Shown here piece by piece: positions 30,995 through 43,249 of a stretch of DNA of 64,000 nucleotides. Position 1 is the stretch's first letter; every line of letters starts with the position of its first letter. The notes under the pieces were generated by a model, which was not told where the DNA came from, ran no database searches, and saw only the letters and a program-made list of their open reading frames with translations. Made by a program: the position numbers and the translations under genes. Source of the stretch: Dactylonectria macrodidyma (lineage: Eukaryota; Ascomycota; Sordariomycetes; Hypocreales; Nectriaceae). The DNA lies in contig JAGMUV010000052.1 in assembly GCA_020744425.1 (NCBI GenBank), forward strand, positions 146,099 to 210,098. The letters are read 5' to 3'.

Positions 30995-33900
30995 AATCTC
31001 GGCGGCACCTCCAAGCGAGGAAATATTGGTGATTGCGGAGGCCCGTGATCGAACGCGCCGTGGGCCGTGACAAGTCGAGGGGGTATGGAGAACAGGTTAC
31101 ACTGGGTGTGGATCAAAGGCCCAGGGCGCCACGCGGAGATTTCAAGCTGTAGCTTTGACCTCTCTTCAGAAGTCCACAAGAGGGGTGGGTCCTTGCGTTT
31201 TCTCACCGTTTGCGCCCCGCTCGGACACTACCCAACATGTGGGCATGGCGAGACTTTTTTTCTGTATTTTGGAAGAGGATGGATGGGAGTACAATAAGGG
31301 TATTCCACTGGTGCTAGGCAATATTGCGGCATTTTAAGAGGTTTCTGTTCATACCTTCATACCCAACGGCCGGCGTCACAGTGTGTTCCTGCACGTCTAT
31401 TAACAAGCTTTCCAGAGGGAAAAAAGTTAGGGATTATTGCATTTAATTGATCTGAAACAAGCCCCCAGACCTGGCGCATGATAAGCGTGGGGAAGATTGG
31501 AAGAACCATGACGGTGTTGGTGCGTTGACTGACGTCTTGAGCGAGCAATACCCTGATGGTCTTAACTCGTCCTGTCCGACCACATAGTCAGTGGGGCCAG
31601 TCCTCGTACAATCCATTCGGTTGGGCCCTGTGCATGCTCTGATTCCTCAATTGTTCTGCGACGAGACGTCAAGGAGCTGTCATTTTTGCATGCGGACGGA
31701 GCTCAGAGCCGGGCCTATTGTTGGTTGGTCCGTGGTAAGGCGCTAGCTTGGGATTGGATGGGGTTCTATATTATCTCCAATATACCGTCCCCGAAGAATG
31801 ACTCCTTTCCCTGCCAGTAACGACGACAAGCAGACTCTTGCCATTGCCATTCCTCCAGTCCAAAAGTAGAGATAACTGCTTTCTTACAAAGGGCATCTGT
31901 TATGGCCAGGCTCGGCCTTGAACTGGTCCGCTCGGTAGTTAGTGCCCCAAAACGGCCCGGCAAGCCCCATAGCAGCGATGCTGCATGAAGACTACTATAA
32001 ACCATCACCATTAGTGTGATGCTTCCGCAATCTACGCTACTTCATGTACAATAAGGTTTGGAGGTGTCATCGGCGATTTTTTTATTTTTTTTACTTCTGT
32101 GAACCCCCGGGAGAAGGACAGCGGAGAGCATGGGCAGAGGTTGGTTGGTGGGTTCGACGGAGAGGGCGTAGTACAGCGTGTGTTACATGCGAAAAAGCAA
32201 AGTCGGCTTCCCAGCCGAAAGAGGCGACAAGCAGCAGACAAGTACAGTCACAGCTAGGGCTGGGCTGGACCTAGACTGGGCCGGAGCTCGACGGGCTGCC
32301 TCGTCTAGTGTTCTGCTACTGCAAGACTTGATGCTAGGGAGTCTAGCCTACCAGAACGTGGGCCAGCAACGTGATTATACCCCGGGAGACGTTTCATCGT
32401 ACAGCCTCGATACACGGCATTGAGAGGGTGAGCGATACGAGGATACGGAGGCAATGTACTAGGAGCATTCACTCCAAGGCTGGGCACTGGAAGGATGAAA
32501 GACCAGGGGCTCAGGTGCCTAAGGTAGCTAAGGTCTCCCAAGGTGGGGTCCGGTATCTGTACCGAGTACGCACTATGGTAGAGGGAAGGCTAAGAATGGT
32601 GGGGTCAGAGATGCAGCCAGGTAAGTGGAAGCCATGCCAGGCGGGAAAAGTACGGTGAGGTTCACGGGGTGGCAGGTTGTACTGTGCCTTCCGTGCATCG
32701 TACATAGTACATCGTACCTACCTCCATCGTATGTCGTCCCCTCCGCTAAGGATCCTGCAGCCCTTTACTACGTCGCTTAGATCGATGTCCGTGAGTCCGT
32801 GGATGGAGAGGACCAAAAAGCGCCTGGCAGCAGATGCCGAGAGGACACACCCAGTGACATCCAGCGGACATCCAGCGACACCTAGAGACACCCAGCGACA
32901 CCGGTTACTATCTTAATAGGCCCGTCATCCAAGGGCCGTGCCGCCGCAGATGCGGCAACGGGGCTGCCCCTGAGGTAATAAGAAAAGCCCCATGCTTCGC
33001 TCTGTCAACACACCTACCTTCACCTTTGACGTACCTAAGGTGTAGCTAGTGCTCGCCCCGTCTCCATCCCGTCCATCCCATGTCCACCACGCCCACCACG
33101 CCAAATACCACCAAGGCTACCCAAGTCAAGCTACGACGCCTCTGCTCCAGTTGCCAATTGAGCCCCACTGACACCCACCATCCCTTTGACTGCGCTAAGG
33201 CAACACATACGCTACAGGGGGTCAGGCTAATGAAAAAGAGAGAAAGACGAGGTACATAAGGTCTCACCTATTTTATATGGTGCCAGAAGTCGTGGATCCT
33301 AGGGATCTACATCACAGTACATAACGCTTCCTATAGCTACACAGATTTTTAAAGTCAATTAGCGTACCGCTGATCTCCCGGGCCTCTGTGGGAACTATGG
33401 GTCAAGTTTTGCCTTAGCACAGTCAAAGGGATAGCAGGGCCCCTAGCCCTTTTTGTCTTTACCTGCTGCGTGGCTCCTCCTCTGGCTCCAGCTTCTCGCC
33501 CTCCTCCTGTCACAGCCACCTGCGCTCATACTTATAACTAATAACCAAGTGCATCATCGTGGCCGTTCGTCGCTTGCTCCCTCCCCCGCCTCCATTTTTT
33601 ACGTCGCACGGCCCTGGTCCTGGCTGATATCACAACGTTCCCCCAGCCCATACCCTCTTGATTTCGACCCCAATCGACATAATCCGCCCTCCTCCACCAC
33701 GACCTGAGCACTGGTCACCTCCATCGCGACTCTCTGGTCGGCTTCTAATATTAAGAAGTAAACCCTTCTCCACTACCAACTTCCTTCCTCCCCTCCTCCC
33801 CAGACTTTTTTAAGTACCACTCGTAGACCTCACCTCGTAATCTCCCATCTTGTCCTCTTCCTCGCCTTCTTAATACACCGTTCTTCTCTTCTATGCCCCC

Positions 33901-34319
33901 TAATTCTTCCTCTGCCACCTTCGCCACGGCCATCCAACTACCTACCTAGTTGGCATAATTGATCACCTGCCGACCCAGCTCTCGCTGCTACATATTCCCG
34001 CACACAGAGCCACCTTGGTCTTCCTCCTCGCCAGACATTCCCCCCTCCGAAGTCACACATCGCCAGATCTGAAACCCATAGCTCCACCAAGAACTGTCTC
34101 TTTCGCGCAATCTCCCAACTCGCCGCGAGCGTGATCAAATCCAATTTCCGCCAGCGGGATCCTGGCCTCCGGCACCTGTGGCCTCATCCGCTGTAGCCTG
34201 GATCACTCAAATCCTTCGTCCGGAACTCAGACCAGCCGAACAGTATCTGCCCCTTGATATCACCAACTCATTTGATCGTCTGCAGTCTACAATCTAGCCG
34301 GGACATCCGAGACCTTGCT
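30995..34319. other. Gene-free region (3.3 kb) ending in a pyrimidine-rich leader
   Basis: No domain was recognised on either strand. The stretch 32500-32760 contains several short TACCTA/TAGGTA-type motifs of a kind often seen in fungal intergenic DNA. From about 33450 to 34319 the plus strand is strongly C/T-rich, as expected for the promoter and long 5' leader of the C2H2 gene that follows. Confidence 0.45.
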
Positions 34320-35758
<1,439 letters not shown>

Positions 35759-36943
35759 CTGAGACTGCCAAATTCCGGCTCTTGATCGAATGCCATTTCC
35801 GCAGGCATAATCGCACTTTCGGGGTTCTCGATCGAGCCCGTCTCTGTATCAATATCATACCCGGACTGGACCAGACAGATATTCCCCTGTTTTGATTTTC
35901 TTCTTTTGCTTTTGCTAGGATATTGAACTGCGGGCCGGTTGTCCTGTTTCTTCAATGGCTACGCCTTAGTGCAGCAAACGTTGCCTCTGGCACTAGTCAG
36001 CGATCCCATGGGACTAGTTCGTTCTCTTTTTTTTTTTTTGTTTTTTACGCACCACGATTCCCCTTTGTTTGAAGCACCACACGTCCAAGCGAATACTCCT
36101 TTTTGGTTGCTTGAGACAGTTTAGCATTTGGTTCTTGCATTGTCAATCTTTCCAAGCATGAGCGATCACGGCCACATCTCACGAAAGGTGTGTTACGGTG
36201 GGGACGGTTTGCTTATTCCATACGCGTATGGATAGAAAGCCTGGATCCCGCCGTCCAAGAAGATAAATAAGTCCCTTCTGCGATTATCATATTCCCTAGA
36301 TTTTTGGCAATCGTTTTCTAGTCCAGGCCTCTCGTCAACTTACAGCATGGCAATGTCTCTGCGACTGCATACATATACGGGAACATTCTCGAACCTCTCC
36401 CCAATAATGTATTCCCGACATGATTGGCCGGGTCGCCTTAGCGTGATACTTCGGGCCCGTTCGATGTTGCGCAGAACATCGAACAGCTGGTCCCTAGCCC
36501 TAGCACGCTATACACTAGGTTTCGACCACTACGAAAGAATAAAATCACGTCGTTACACAGTACCAGGAAGGGAGAGGATGTGTCTTCAGCACTGGCCGCG
36601 TTGGCACTAATAGCCTCCAGCCCTCCCCCCCCCCACGGATTTCGGGATCTCCTAAGCTGTCTTTGTCCGATGACGGAAGGGGATGCCTTCCAATCGACGA
36701 ACTTGCCTGATGCCATCGACAAACAACTGGTCAAGTTCCACTTGGGCCCGCCGCCTGGGCGACGGACCGCGCACGTCAAGTTTCTGTCCAGAAGTCCCTC
36801 CCCAGTACTACGTCAAAGAAACCGTACACGAAATGGGCGTGGATGAAGACGACGCGTTGCTGACTCATATCCAGCGATCCACCATCGATAAGAGAGCGGC
36901 CTCCCGAGGATTACGCATAGGAGGGGGGGGGAGTGGTGGCTTT
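35759..36943. other. Gene-free region between the C2H2 gene and the GCN5 fragment
   Basis: The first 300 bp are likely 3' untranslated sequence. The stretch 36700-36900 has coding-like bits (for example QYYVKETVHEMG) that could be a decayed gene but match nothing I recognise. Confidence 0.4.
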
Positions 36944-37592
36944 TCACGGCTGCAAATGTGACCATTCGGGGATTGCATTTATCTGCCGCCACATGTACTT
37001 CTCCAACTTGTTGGCGTACTTGGCATATGACGTGTTCTCGTCGTTGTATTTCCGACAGTTGGCAAAGACGAGCCGCGCGTCTTTGATGAAGTCCTCAGGT
37101 GCCATGTACTGGTCGGCTTCCAGCTTGGCCTCCATAGTGTCGAGGTCCATGGGCTCCTTGATGATGTCGTAGTAGTCGGTCACGTCGTCCTTGCTTACTG
37201 GACGCAGGAATGGCCACGATGATTGGTGGTTCTGGAGGGCATTTAGCAGATGTAAGAGCTGGTTGTAGTTGGGTCCGTGGCGAGGCTGTCTGGCCAGCTC
37301 GTCCATATCGGGCGACCAACCTGACGCCCGGATTGCATCAACGGATTGGGGGTCAATGGGAGTGACGCCGTTCTTCCACTGTTTCGGAGGTTGGTGGATC
37401 ACATGGCTCCTACTAAAAGCGCGGATCTTGGCATGGACACATTCCTTCTGCTTAAGGAGCATGCGGCCCATCTCCAGATACCGCACCCTTGGGAGCATAG
37501 AACACTGCATGATGGTTCCGCCCTCGTAATCCTTTATATACCCCATCCATACGGACTTGTCCAAGGTGATATCCTTAGTGAAATTGTCAGGC
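36944..37592 (-). pseudogene. C-terminal fragment of GCN5 histone acetyltransferase, with bromodomain
   Basis: Minus-strand reading from about 37592 gives [20 protein letters not shown], then [20 protein letters not shown], the end of the GNAT acetyltransferase domain. A full bromodomain follows: [71 protein letters not shown], ending [10 protein letters not shown] and a stop at 36944. GCN5 acetylates histone H3 in the SAGA complex; the bromodomain binds acetyl-lysine. Upstream of 37592 the match ends abruptly with a stop in frame, so most of the catalytic domain is missing. The remaining frame is uninterrupted for 206 codons. This is a truncated second copy; a real genome needs an intact GCN5 elsewhere. 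Confidence 0.8.
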
Positions 37593-37769
37593 TACACTCC
37601 GCTGTGCGAACTCGGCAATCCTTCCCATCACATGAATGTTTGAACCCATTAATTTCCTTGCCTTAGCGTGTGTTGGGTGGTAAAGCCGGGTCCCCTGTGG
37701 CTCATCGACCTCTGATCGTCCGGCCATCTGGGATGGGTCGTCCCCTGGCCTGGGCCGGTGTTACGGATA

Positions 37770-39152
37770 CAGTGGGTCTTGAAAAGTGTCGACACATTTC
37801 GGGTACCCCGCTTTCCCTCTACCCACACCATAATCAACATTCAACTTCAACGACACATTGCGCAGCCAAATTAGGTCAGAATGGTGTCGCGATACTATCA
37901 TTCACCTCATACGAGAACGAGGATTGTTTGGAGGTACAACTCGGGCGTGTCCGCCACCCAGATCGCGCGCGATGAGGGCATTAGTCGGCACGCGATTTAT
38001 GGTGTGGTAAGAAGGTATCGCGACCAAAAGAGTGGTCAAGACCAACCCAGGTCCGGCCGGCCACGTATACTAGGAGAACGGGAAAAGAGACGAATACTGA
38101 GGGTCATAGCACAAGACCCTCATATCCAAGTGAAGGAATTGATCGAAGAAGCTGGTCTGACCTGTTCTAGGGGGACTATTCTAAGCTTCCTGAAGAAGGA
38201 AGGCATCATGCACTATAAGTCACTTATCCGGCCCTTCCTGAGCGATGCAACGGCCACAAGGCGGCTACGGTTTGCGAGGAGATATGTGCATATGTCTCCC
38301 GAATTCTGGGAGTCTTGGACCTTCTCAGATGAAGTTATCGTGGCCCGAGGCGAGGGCCAGAGACGCACTTGGTGCTTCTGCAAGCCGGTCAGTTTTCTTA
38401 CTGCGATTGTGACCGCCCTGACAGCTCCTAGCATGAGAGACTATTCAGAAAGAACGTCCAGACCCGTGTGACTCCAACGAGACATTCGCAGATGTTTTTC
38501 AGTGCCTTCAGCTTCCTCAGGCGGCTTCCAATGATCCCTCTTTATGGCGATGAGAACTCGGACCGTGGCGGCGTCACAGCGCGAGTTCTGCTCGAATGCC
38601 TGCAGCAATACCTTCCTCGCATTGTCACCAGGAACAGCCGGTTCCAGCACGATAATTCACCCCTTTTTCGATCGCGATTAATGATGAGCTGGCTGCTAGA
38701 ATGGTGCGAGAACAGACGGGCGGAGGTCATCGACTGGCCCCCCTACAGCCCGGATCTCAACCCCATAGAAAACCTATGGGCCATCCTCAAAACAAGGATA
38801 TGTAAGCGATACCCTGAGCTCTCGTACATGCCAAAGACCGAGGAAGCAAAGCAGCGGCTCATTGAAGCCGCGATCGAGCTGTGGGAAGAAATCGAGCCGG
38901 AGGTGCTGCAGAACCTGATCCATTCAATGAAGCACAGAATGGAGGCCGTTATCCGCGCACGTGGCTGGTATACGAAATATTGAAGATGCCGTTGGAAACT
39001 CCATTCAAAATTCTACAGATTGGTATACATAAATATTTAATTGACATTTATTTGATTTTGCTAGAATTATTTGAAAATGAAGCCTTCATGGAGTGCAAGT
39101 ACAGTGACACCGGGTTGACTCCGGAAGTGTTGACTCTTTCTGAGGCCCACTG
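37770..39152 (+). mobile_element. Complete Tc1/mariner-type transposon (second family)
   Basis: The element is 1,383 bp between TA dinucleotides (37768-37769 and 39153-39154). The ends are imperfect inverted repeats: the left starts CAGTGGGTCTTGAAAAGTG and the right reads, inverted, CAGTGGGCCTCAGAAAGAGT. It carries one two-exon transposase. The fragment at 8630-8795 belongs to the same family. Confidence 0.86.
37881..38983 (+). CDS. Tc1/mariner-type transposase (DD38E spacing), two exons
   Basis: Exon 1 is 37881-38387 and exon 2 is 38432-38983, separated by a 44-nt GT-AG intron; 352 residues. The N-terminus has a helix-turn-helix (SATQIARDEGISRHAIYGVV, about 24-43) and a GRP AT-hook-like motif (RSGRPRIL). 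Catalytic residues are D150 (TFSDE), D243 (FQHDNSP) and E282 (SPDLNPIENLW), with 38 residues between the last two. The usual DNxPIHTA motif reads DNSPLFRS, so some residues near the second aspartate are atypical. It ends ARGWYTKY, as does the DD34E enzyme at 9134-10271. The more distant acceptor (CCTAG, 38431) is needed to keep the frame. Splicing is inferred from homology. Confidence 0.83.
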
Positions 39153-39359
39153 TAGGTAGGGTGAACTGTGGGGTTCTAGGAACCTTATTGGCAACCGTGA
39201 GAGACGGCCTTTGTTCGATCTTCGTCTCGTCTAGTGTGTCAGTTGCTGTCTCGATCTCTCCTCGATTTTGCTACCTCTCGCCACCGTTTAAACTAATTCA
39301 CCCTAACGTCTAATAATACAGACGGATAACGCACTCATCTCTAACTCACACACCGCTCC

Positions 39360-40352
39360 ATGGTCGAGAAAGAAACAAAGATCGAGATGCTCCAGAATCT
39401 CAATTCCCAACTTCGGACACCGACGGATTCGTTGCCATGGCCACATTATCAACCTTTACGTCCAAGCATTTCTTTTTATAGATAGCAAAGAGGCTGTGCT
39501 TAAAGCCTGCAGGCAGATTGAAGACCACAGAATTGGCAAAACCTTCACAAGATGCAGAACTTCCTACAGCCGTTTTAGAAGGTAACTCTCCTTACTGAGG
39601 GATATCGTTTAACGCTCGATCGTACATTATTTACGATAGACGTCCTTCATAAGCATTACCAGCAAGCATTCAATAAATATAAAATGAACCAATAGCTACT
39701 TGGTCCAGTACTAACGAGCTAGCATGTCTTCGACAAATACTACCAGCTCTCCGATGAGAGCCCGGCATACGGTGCAGCGCTTATTCTCCATCCATCCCGA
39801 GGAAGGCTTATATACAGAAAAATTGGCCAAAGGCATAGCATAAGAAGATCTTTATAGGAGTGAAGAAGTTATGGGAAGACGAATACAAGAACCTGCCAAC
39901 CGTTTATACTACTCCTTCCATTATTCCAGCACTGGAACTGGATAAGTATGACCTACTTGCACAGGAGCTTAATGTCATAGGCACAGAGCCCGACGTTGAC
40001 GAATACGAAACCTGCACCTCCCAGCCACCTATTCCAATCGACTGCTCCCCCCTTTCCTGGTGGCTCCGCGATGAGCAGAAGGAGCGCTTTCCCGACTATC
40101 AAAGATAGCAATAGACATTCTCTCAATACCCGCCATGTCTGCTGACCCTGAGCGTACATTCTCTGGAGCACGGCGTACAATTTCGTGGGCTCGAATGCTC
40201 CTTGGAGCATCGACAATTGAAAAGGGGGAGTGCTTAAAGAGCTGGATTCGCAGCGGTATAACGGCAGGGCTACAAGTAGACGAGGTTGAACAATACGAGT
40301 ACATGGCAGAGGAGGGAAGCACCAGCGCTCTAGAGGAAGATGTGGGTCCTTG
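39360..40352 (+). mobile_element. hAT transposase relic
   Basis: Plus-strand pieces resemble a hAT transposase in order. GHIINLYVQAFLFIDSKEA lies near 39440-39500. After a deletion come a PAYG-ALILHPSR block near 39765-39800, KKLWEDEYKNLPTVY near 39862-39905, LSWWLRDEQKERFP near 40055-40100, and the C-terminal dimerisation block MSADPERTFSGARR near 40135-40176. Stops and shifts separate them. The middle of the catalytic domain is missing. Confidence 0.8.
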
Positions 40353-40439
40353 ACCGGTTTGACGTCATTTGCCATATGGGCAATATATGGTTTAGTTCAT
40401 CATACGAGAATAAATCATACACCATAAACCATTCAGGTC

Positions 40440-42209
40440 CGTATGGCGTATGGCGTATGGTTAGAAAGCCTGGCCAAGACTATTGGTACAAAGATCTTCG
40501 AGACGACTATAACCGTATCCTTTGTCTATTCATTGCTCCTCTTTCCGGGATCAGAAACTGCTTCTCTGTGATAGCACATATAAGGAAACCGGTTTGGGAT
40601 GCCCCTGTTCAATATTTGCGGTACGAGCCCTGCCAAAAAGACTTTCCAAGTCGCGGCCGCGTTCCTCAACGCAGAAAAAGAGGAACAATTCACTTGGGCT
40701 CTCTATTGCCTCGTCGAATTGATTCACGAGTATGATATTTCCCGGCCGCGGCTTATTATCACAGACCGGGAGCTTGCCTTGATGAATGCACTTGAAAGGT
40801 ACACGTTCCTTAGCGTCATACCACACATTTTATGCAGGTGGCATGTTAGTATGAATGTACTAGCGAAGACCAAGCATCACTTTCCTAAAGCAACCCGTGT
40901 TGAAGGCAGTGCTGTGACCATACGGAATGCTTCATTTCAGCAATTTCTTATGGACTGGGATAACCTCATAGACTGTGCTACGATGAGTGCATTTGAGGCA
41001 CATCTAGCAGCTCTCCAGGAACCCGGAAAATACCCTGAAGCAGCTGTGCAATACGCCTTACAGACCTGGATTACGCCCTGGAAGGAGAAGCTTGTACGCT
41101 ATTACGTGGACAAATTACGGCACTTTAACCACAGAACTACGTCTATCGTAGAGTCTTTGCACTCTTCTATGAAGAAGTTCCTCTGGGCTAGCACAGGCGA
41201 TTTGGCAACAACTTTCCAGAAACTCACGCTATTCTGGGGGGGTCAGGACGTGGCCCTTCAGCTCTCTCGATATAACAGCGCCAATAAGGTGCTGACAATG
41301 TCTCTGCACGTGCTATACAGCCTCATCCGGCACCAGGTTACATCACAGGCTATAGAGCTTCTCGCGGCTGAGCGCCGTGCTATTGAGAGAGTCACGAAGA
41401 AGAAAGCTCTATCACAGCAGGCTGTACAGGGACCACAGGGGCCCCCGGGGCCCTGTAGTCCATGCCGTATTACGAGGGTTCACGGACTGCCGTGCCGTCA
41501 CGTTATTTGGCAACGTCTTCATGATACAGAGCCGCTGAAACTCGAGGAGATAGACTCGTATTGGTACTGGGGATTGCATCGCTTACGGCTGGACCCTGCT
41601 ACTACGAATACAGCAGTTAACTACCCATTGGAGCCGCTATTCATACGCCCAAAAGGCAGACCAAAAGGTGCCCTAGGGCTTGAGAAAAGTCTCGCTGTCC
41701 GAAATACAAGGCGCGAGCCTATTCTCGCTGAACTGGTCATCGCATTTGAGGGCCACGAGGCTGCCGCCGCGGCCGCCGTCACAGACCGGCAGCAACCTCC
41801 GCCTCCCTCAACGGCCCCAGCTATTATTAACACATCTAGGGAGTCATCTACGACATTAGGGCTACGGAGACTGAAGGCAGGCGACACGTACGAGCCCGGG
41901 ACCGAGATGCAGCGCAACTATCAGCGATTTCTGCAACACCAAGAGGATGTTGATGATGGCGGGGTAACAGACATCGCGGGCGCCTCAACACCACGGGAAT
42001 CATCGCCGGCAGCCCCGGAAGACCGCATTTCGAGGCCTCTGACACACTCTCAGTGGAATGACCGGCCGTCTCAATGGTCTGATGCCCCCGCTGAGTGGGA
42101 TGTAGAGCCCGAATTCGAGCAGGACCTACAGGAATTGGCGACGCAGTATGATGACTACGGGAGATTCAAGCAGTGCATAACTGTATGTATATCTGATGAT
42201 GAAGAATAG
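40440..42209 (+). mobile_element. MULE (Mutator-like) transposase, N-terminally decayed
   Basis: A 536-codon open frame from 40599 encodes most of a MULE transposase: MPLFNICGTS, the second catalytic acid in LIITDRELALMNAL, ILCRWHVSMNVL, the glutamate in TTSIVESLHSSMKKFLW, and a SWIM-like zinc motif CRITRVHGLPCRHVIW near 41460-41515. The tail is long, low-complexity and acidic. Upstream, LLLCDSTYK (first catalytic Asp, about 40556-40583) and WYKDLRDDYNRILCLF (about 40480-40530) lie in other frames, so at least two frameshifts separate the N-terminus. The enzyme is probably inactive. No terminal repeats were identified, and the left edge abuts the hAT relic. Confidence 0.83.
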
Positions 42210-42459
42210 TATGATCCGTGTGATTTCAATGATACTTTATTTCCCTAGTATTTCCGGTGGGCGTTGCGGTATCGGAAGAAGTGGTCAGTTGAGCCACAAA
42301 ATGGGTGCTGACTAGTAGGAAGTGGGTGCTCTACAACTCCTCCCTTTATAAATATCAACAAATAAATACAGTAAAGACAATTCTAATCTAAAAGTCGCCG
42401 CCGATCGCTGAGGCGCCGAGTATCGTCCACTAGCTATTATCCTTCCTCCGTTGGGGTGC

Positions 42460-43125
42460 CTAGAGCATGATGACACCGGCGATGCCAGCGACGGCGAGGG
42501 CGATGCCGGCCTTGATGGAGGTGACGCCGGCACCGTTGTCGTCGACCTTGTTAGAGGAGTCGTCGTCCTCGTCATCGGACGAGGAGTCAGCGTTGGAGTC
42601 GTCAGACGAGGAAGAGCCACCTGTCGCGGAAGCGTCAGATGAGGAAGAGCTACCGGTCGGAGAAGCGTCAGACGAGGAAGAGCTACCGGTCGGAGAAGCG
42701 TCAGACGAGGAAGAGCTACCGGTCGGAGAAGCCCACTGCGCGTCGCAGCTGGCGATGTACTTGGTCGCGGAATAGAGCTCCTCGCTGGCCTCGGGGACGT
42801 CGCTGCAGACCACGAGAAGCTTGGAGATACCCTCCTTCTGGTCGCTGTACCAGGAGACCATGGAGGAGGCCCACAAGGTGTACTCTTCGGCGAACGAGCC
42901 GGTGATGGTAGGGATCTCGCAGGGGACGGCGGTGAAGTCGGTGGCCTGGGTCTGGGTGTTGAGGAACTGGGCGAGAGAGGAGCCAGGAGTAGGGGCGTTC
43001 ATCAAAAGCAGCTCCAGGTAGACCGAAGTGCACTCCGCAGCATCGCGCTTCTCCAGGCGATCGACAGCAGGGTGAGTGGCAGCGGCAATGGTCGCGCCGG
43101 CAGCGAGGAGAATAGCAGATCGCAT
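42460..43125 (-). CDS. GPI-anchored serine-rich cell-surface protein
   Basis: A 221-residue protein starting at 43125 (MRSAILLAAGATIAAATHPA), which gives a clean signal peptide. An upstream in-frame ATG at 43245 would bury it and is less likely. A dibasic LEKR near residue 30 fits Kex2 processing. The mature domain (about 32-150) holds four cysteines (AECTS, VPCEI, VVCSD, ASCDA) that could form two disulphides. A Ser/Asp-rich stalk follows with three to four SPTGSSSSSDA repeats and an acidic run. The C-terminus (DNGAGVTSIKAGIALAVAGI to VIML) is a typical GPI attachment signal with small omega-site residues and a hydrophobic tail. It is expected at the plasma membrane or cell wall. The specific role is unknown. 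Confidence 0.86.
   Translation of the reverse strand: MRSAILLAAGATIAAATHPAVDRLEKRDAAECTSVYLELLLMNAPTPGSSLAQFLNTQTQATDFTAVPCEIPTITGSFAEEYTLWASSMVSWYSDQKEGISKLLVVCSDVPEASEELYSATKYIASCDAQWASPTGSSSSSDASPTGSSSSSDASPTGSSSSSDASATGGSSSSDDSNADSSSDDEDDDSSNKVDDNGAGVTSIKAGIALAVAGIAGVIML
42632..42735 (-). repeat. 33-bp tandem repeats in the GPI-protein stalk
   Basis: Three nearly identical 33-bp units (GAGGAAGAGCTACCGGTCGG), plus a diverged fourth, encode the repeated SPTGSSSSSDA segment. Length variation between strains would change stalk length without breaking the frame. Confidence 0.88.
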
Positions 43126-43249
43126 TTTTGCGGATAAAGTGAATTGATACGGTAGAGAACGGACAGGGGTTCTGGCAAAGTGGAATGGAAAAGCGAATGA
43201 TGAATAGAAGGATTCCAACAACCGTCGAGCGGCGAACGGCAGCATTTAA

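Noticed and set aside
33453..33707. 84-codon plus-strand frame with Leu-rich start
   Set aside because: Lies in the pyrimidine-rich leader of the C2H2 gene, where such frames arise by composition.
36438..36900. Possible decayed gene between the C2H2 gene and the GCN5 fragment
   Set aside because: Coding-like bits in several frames but nothing identifiable.
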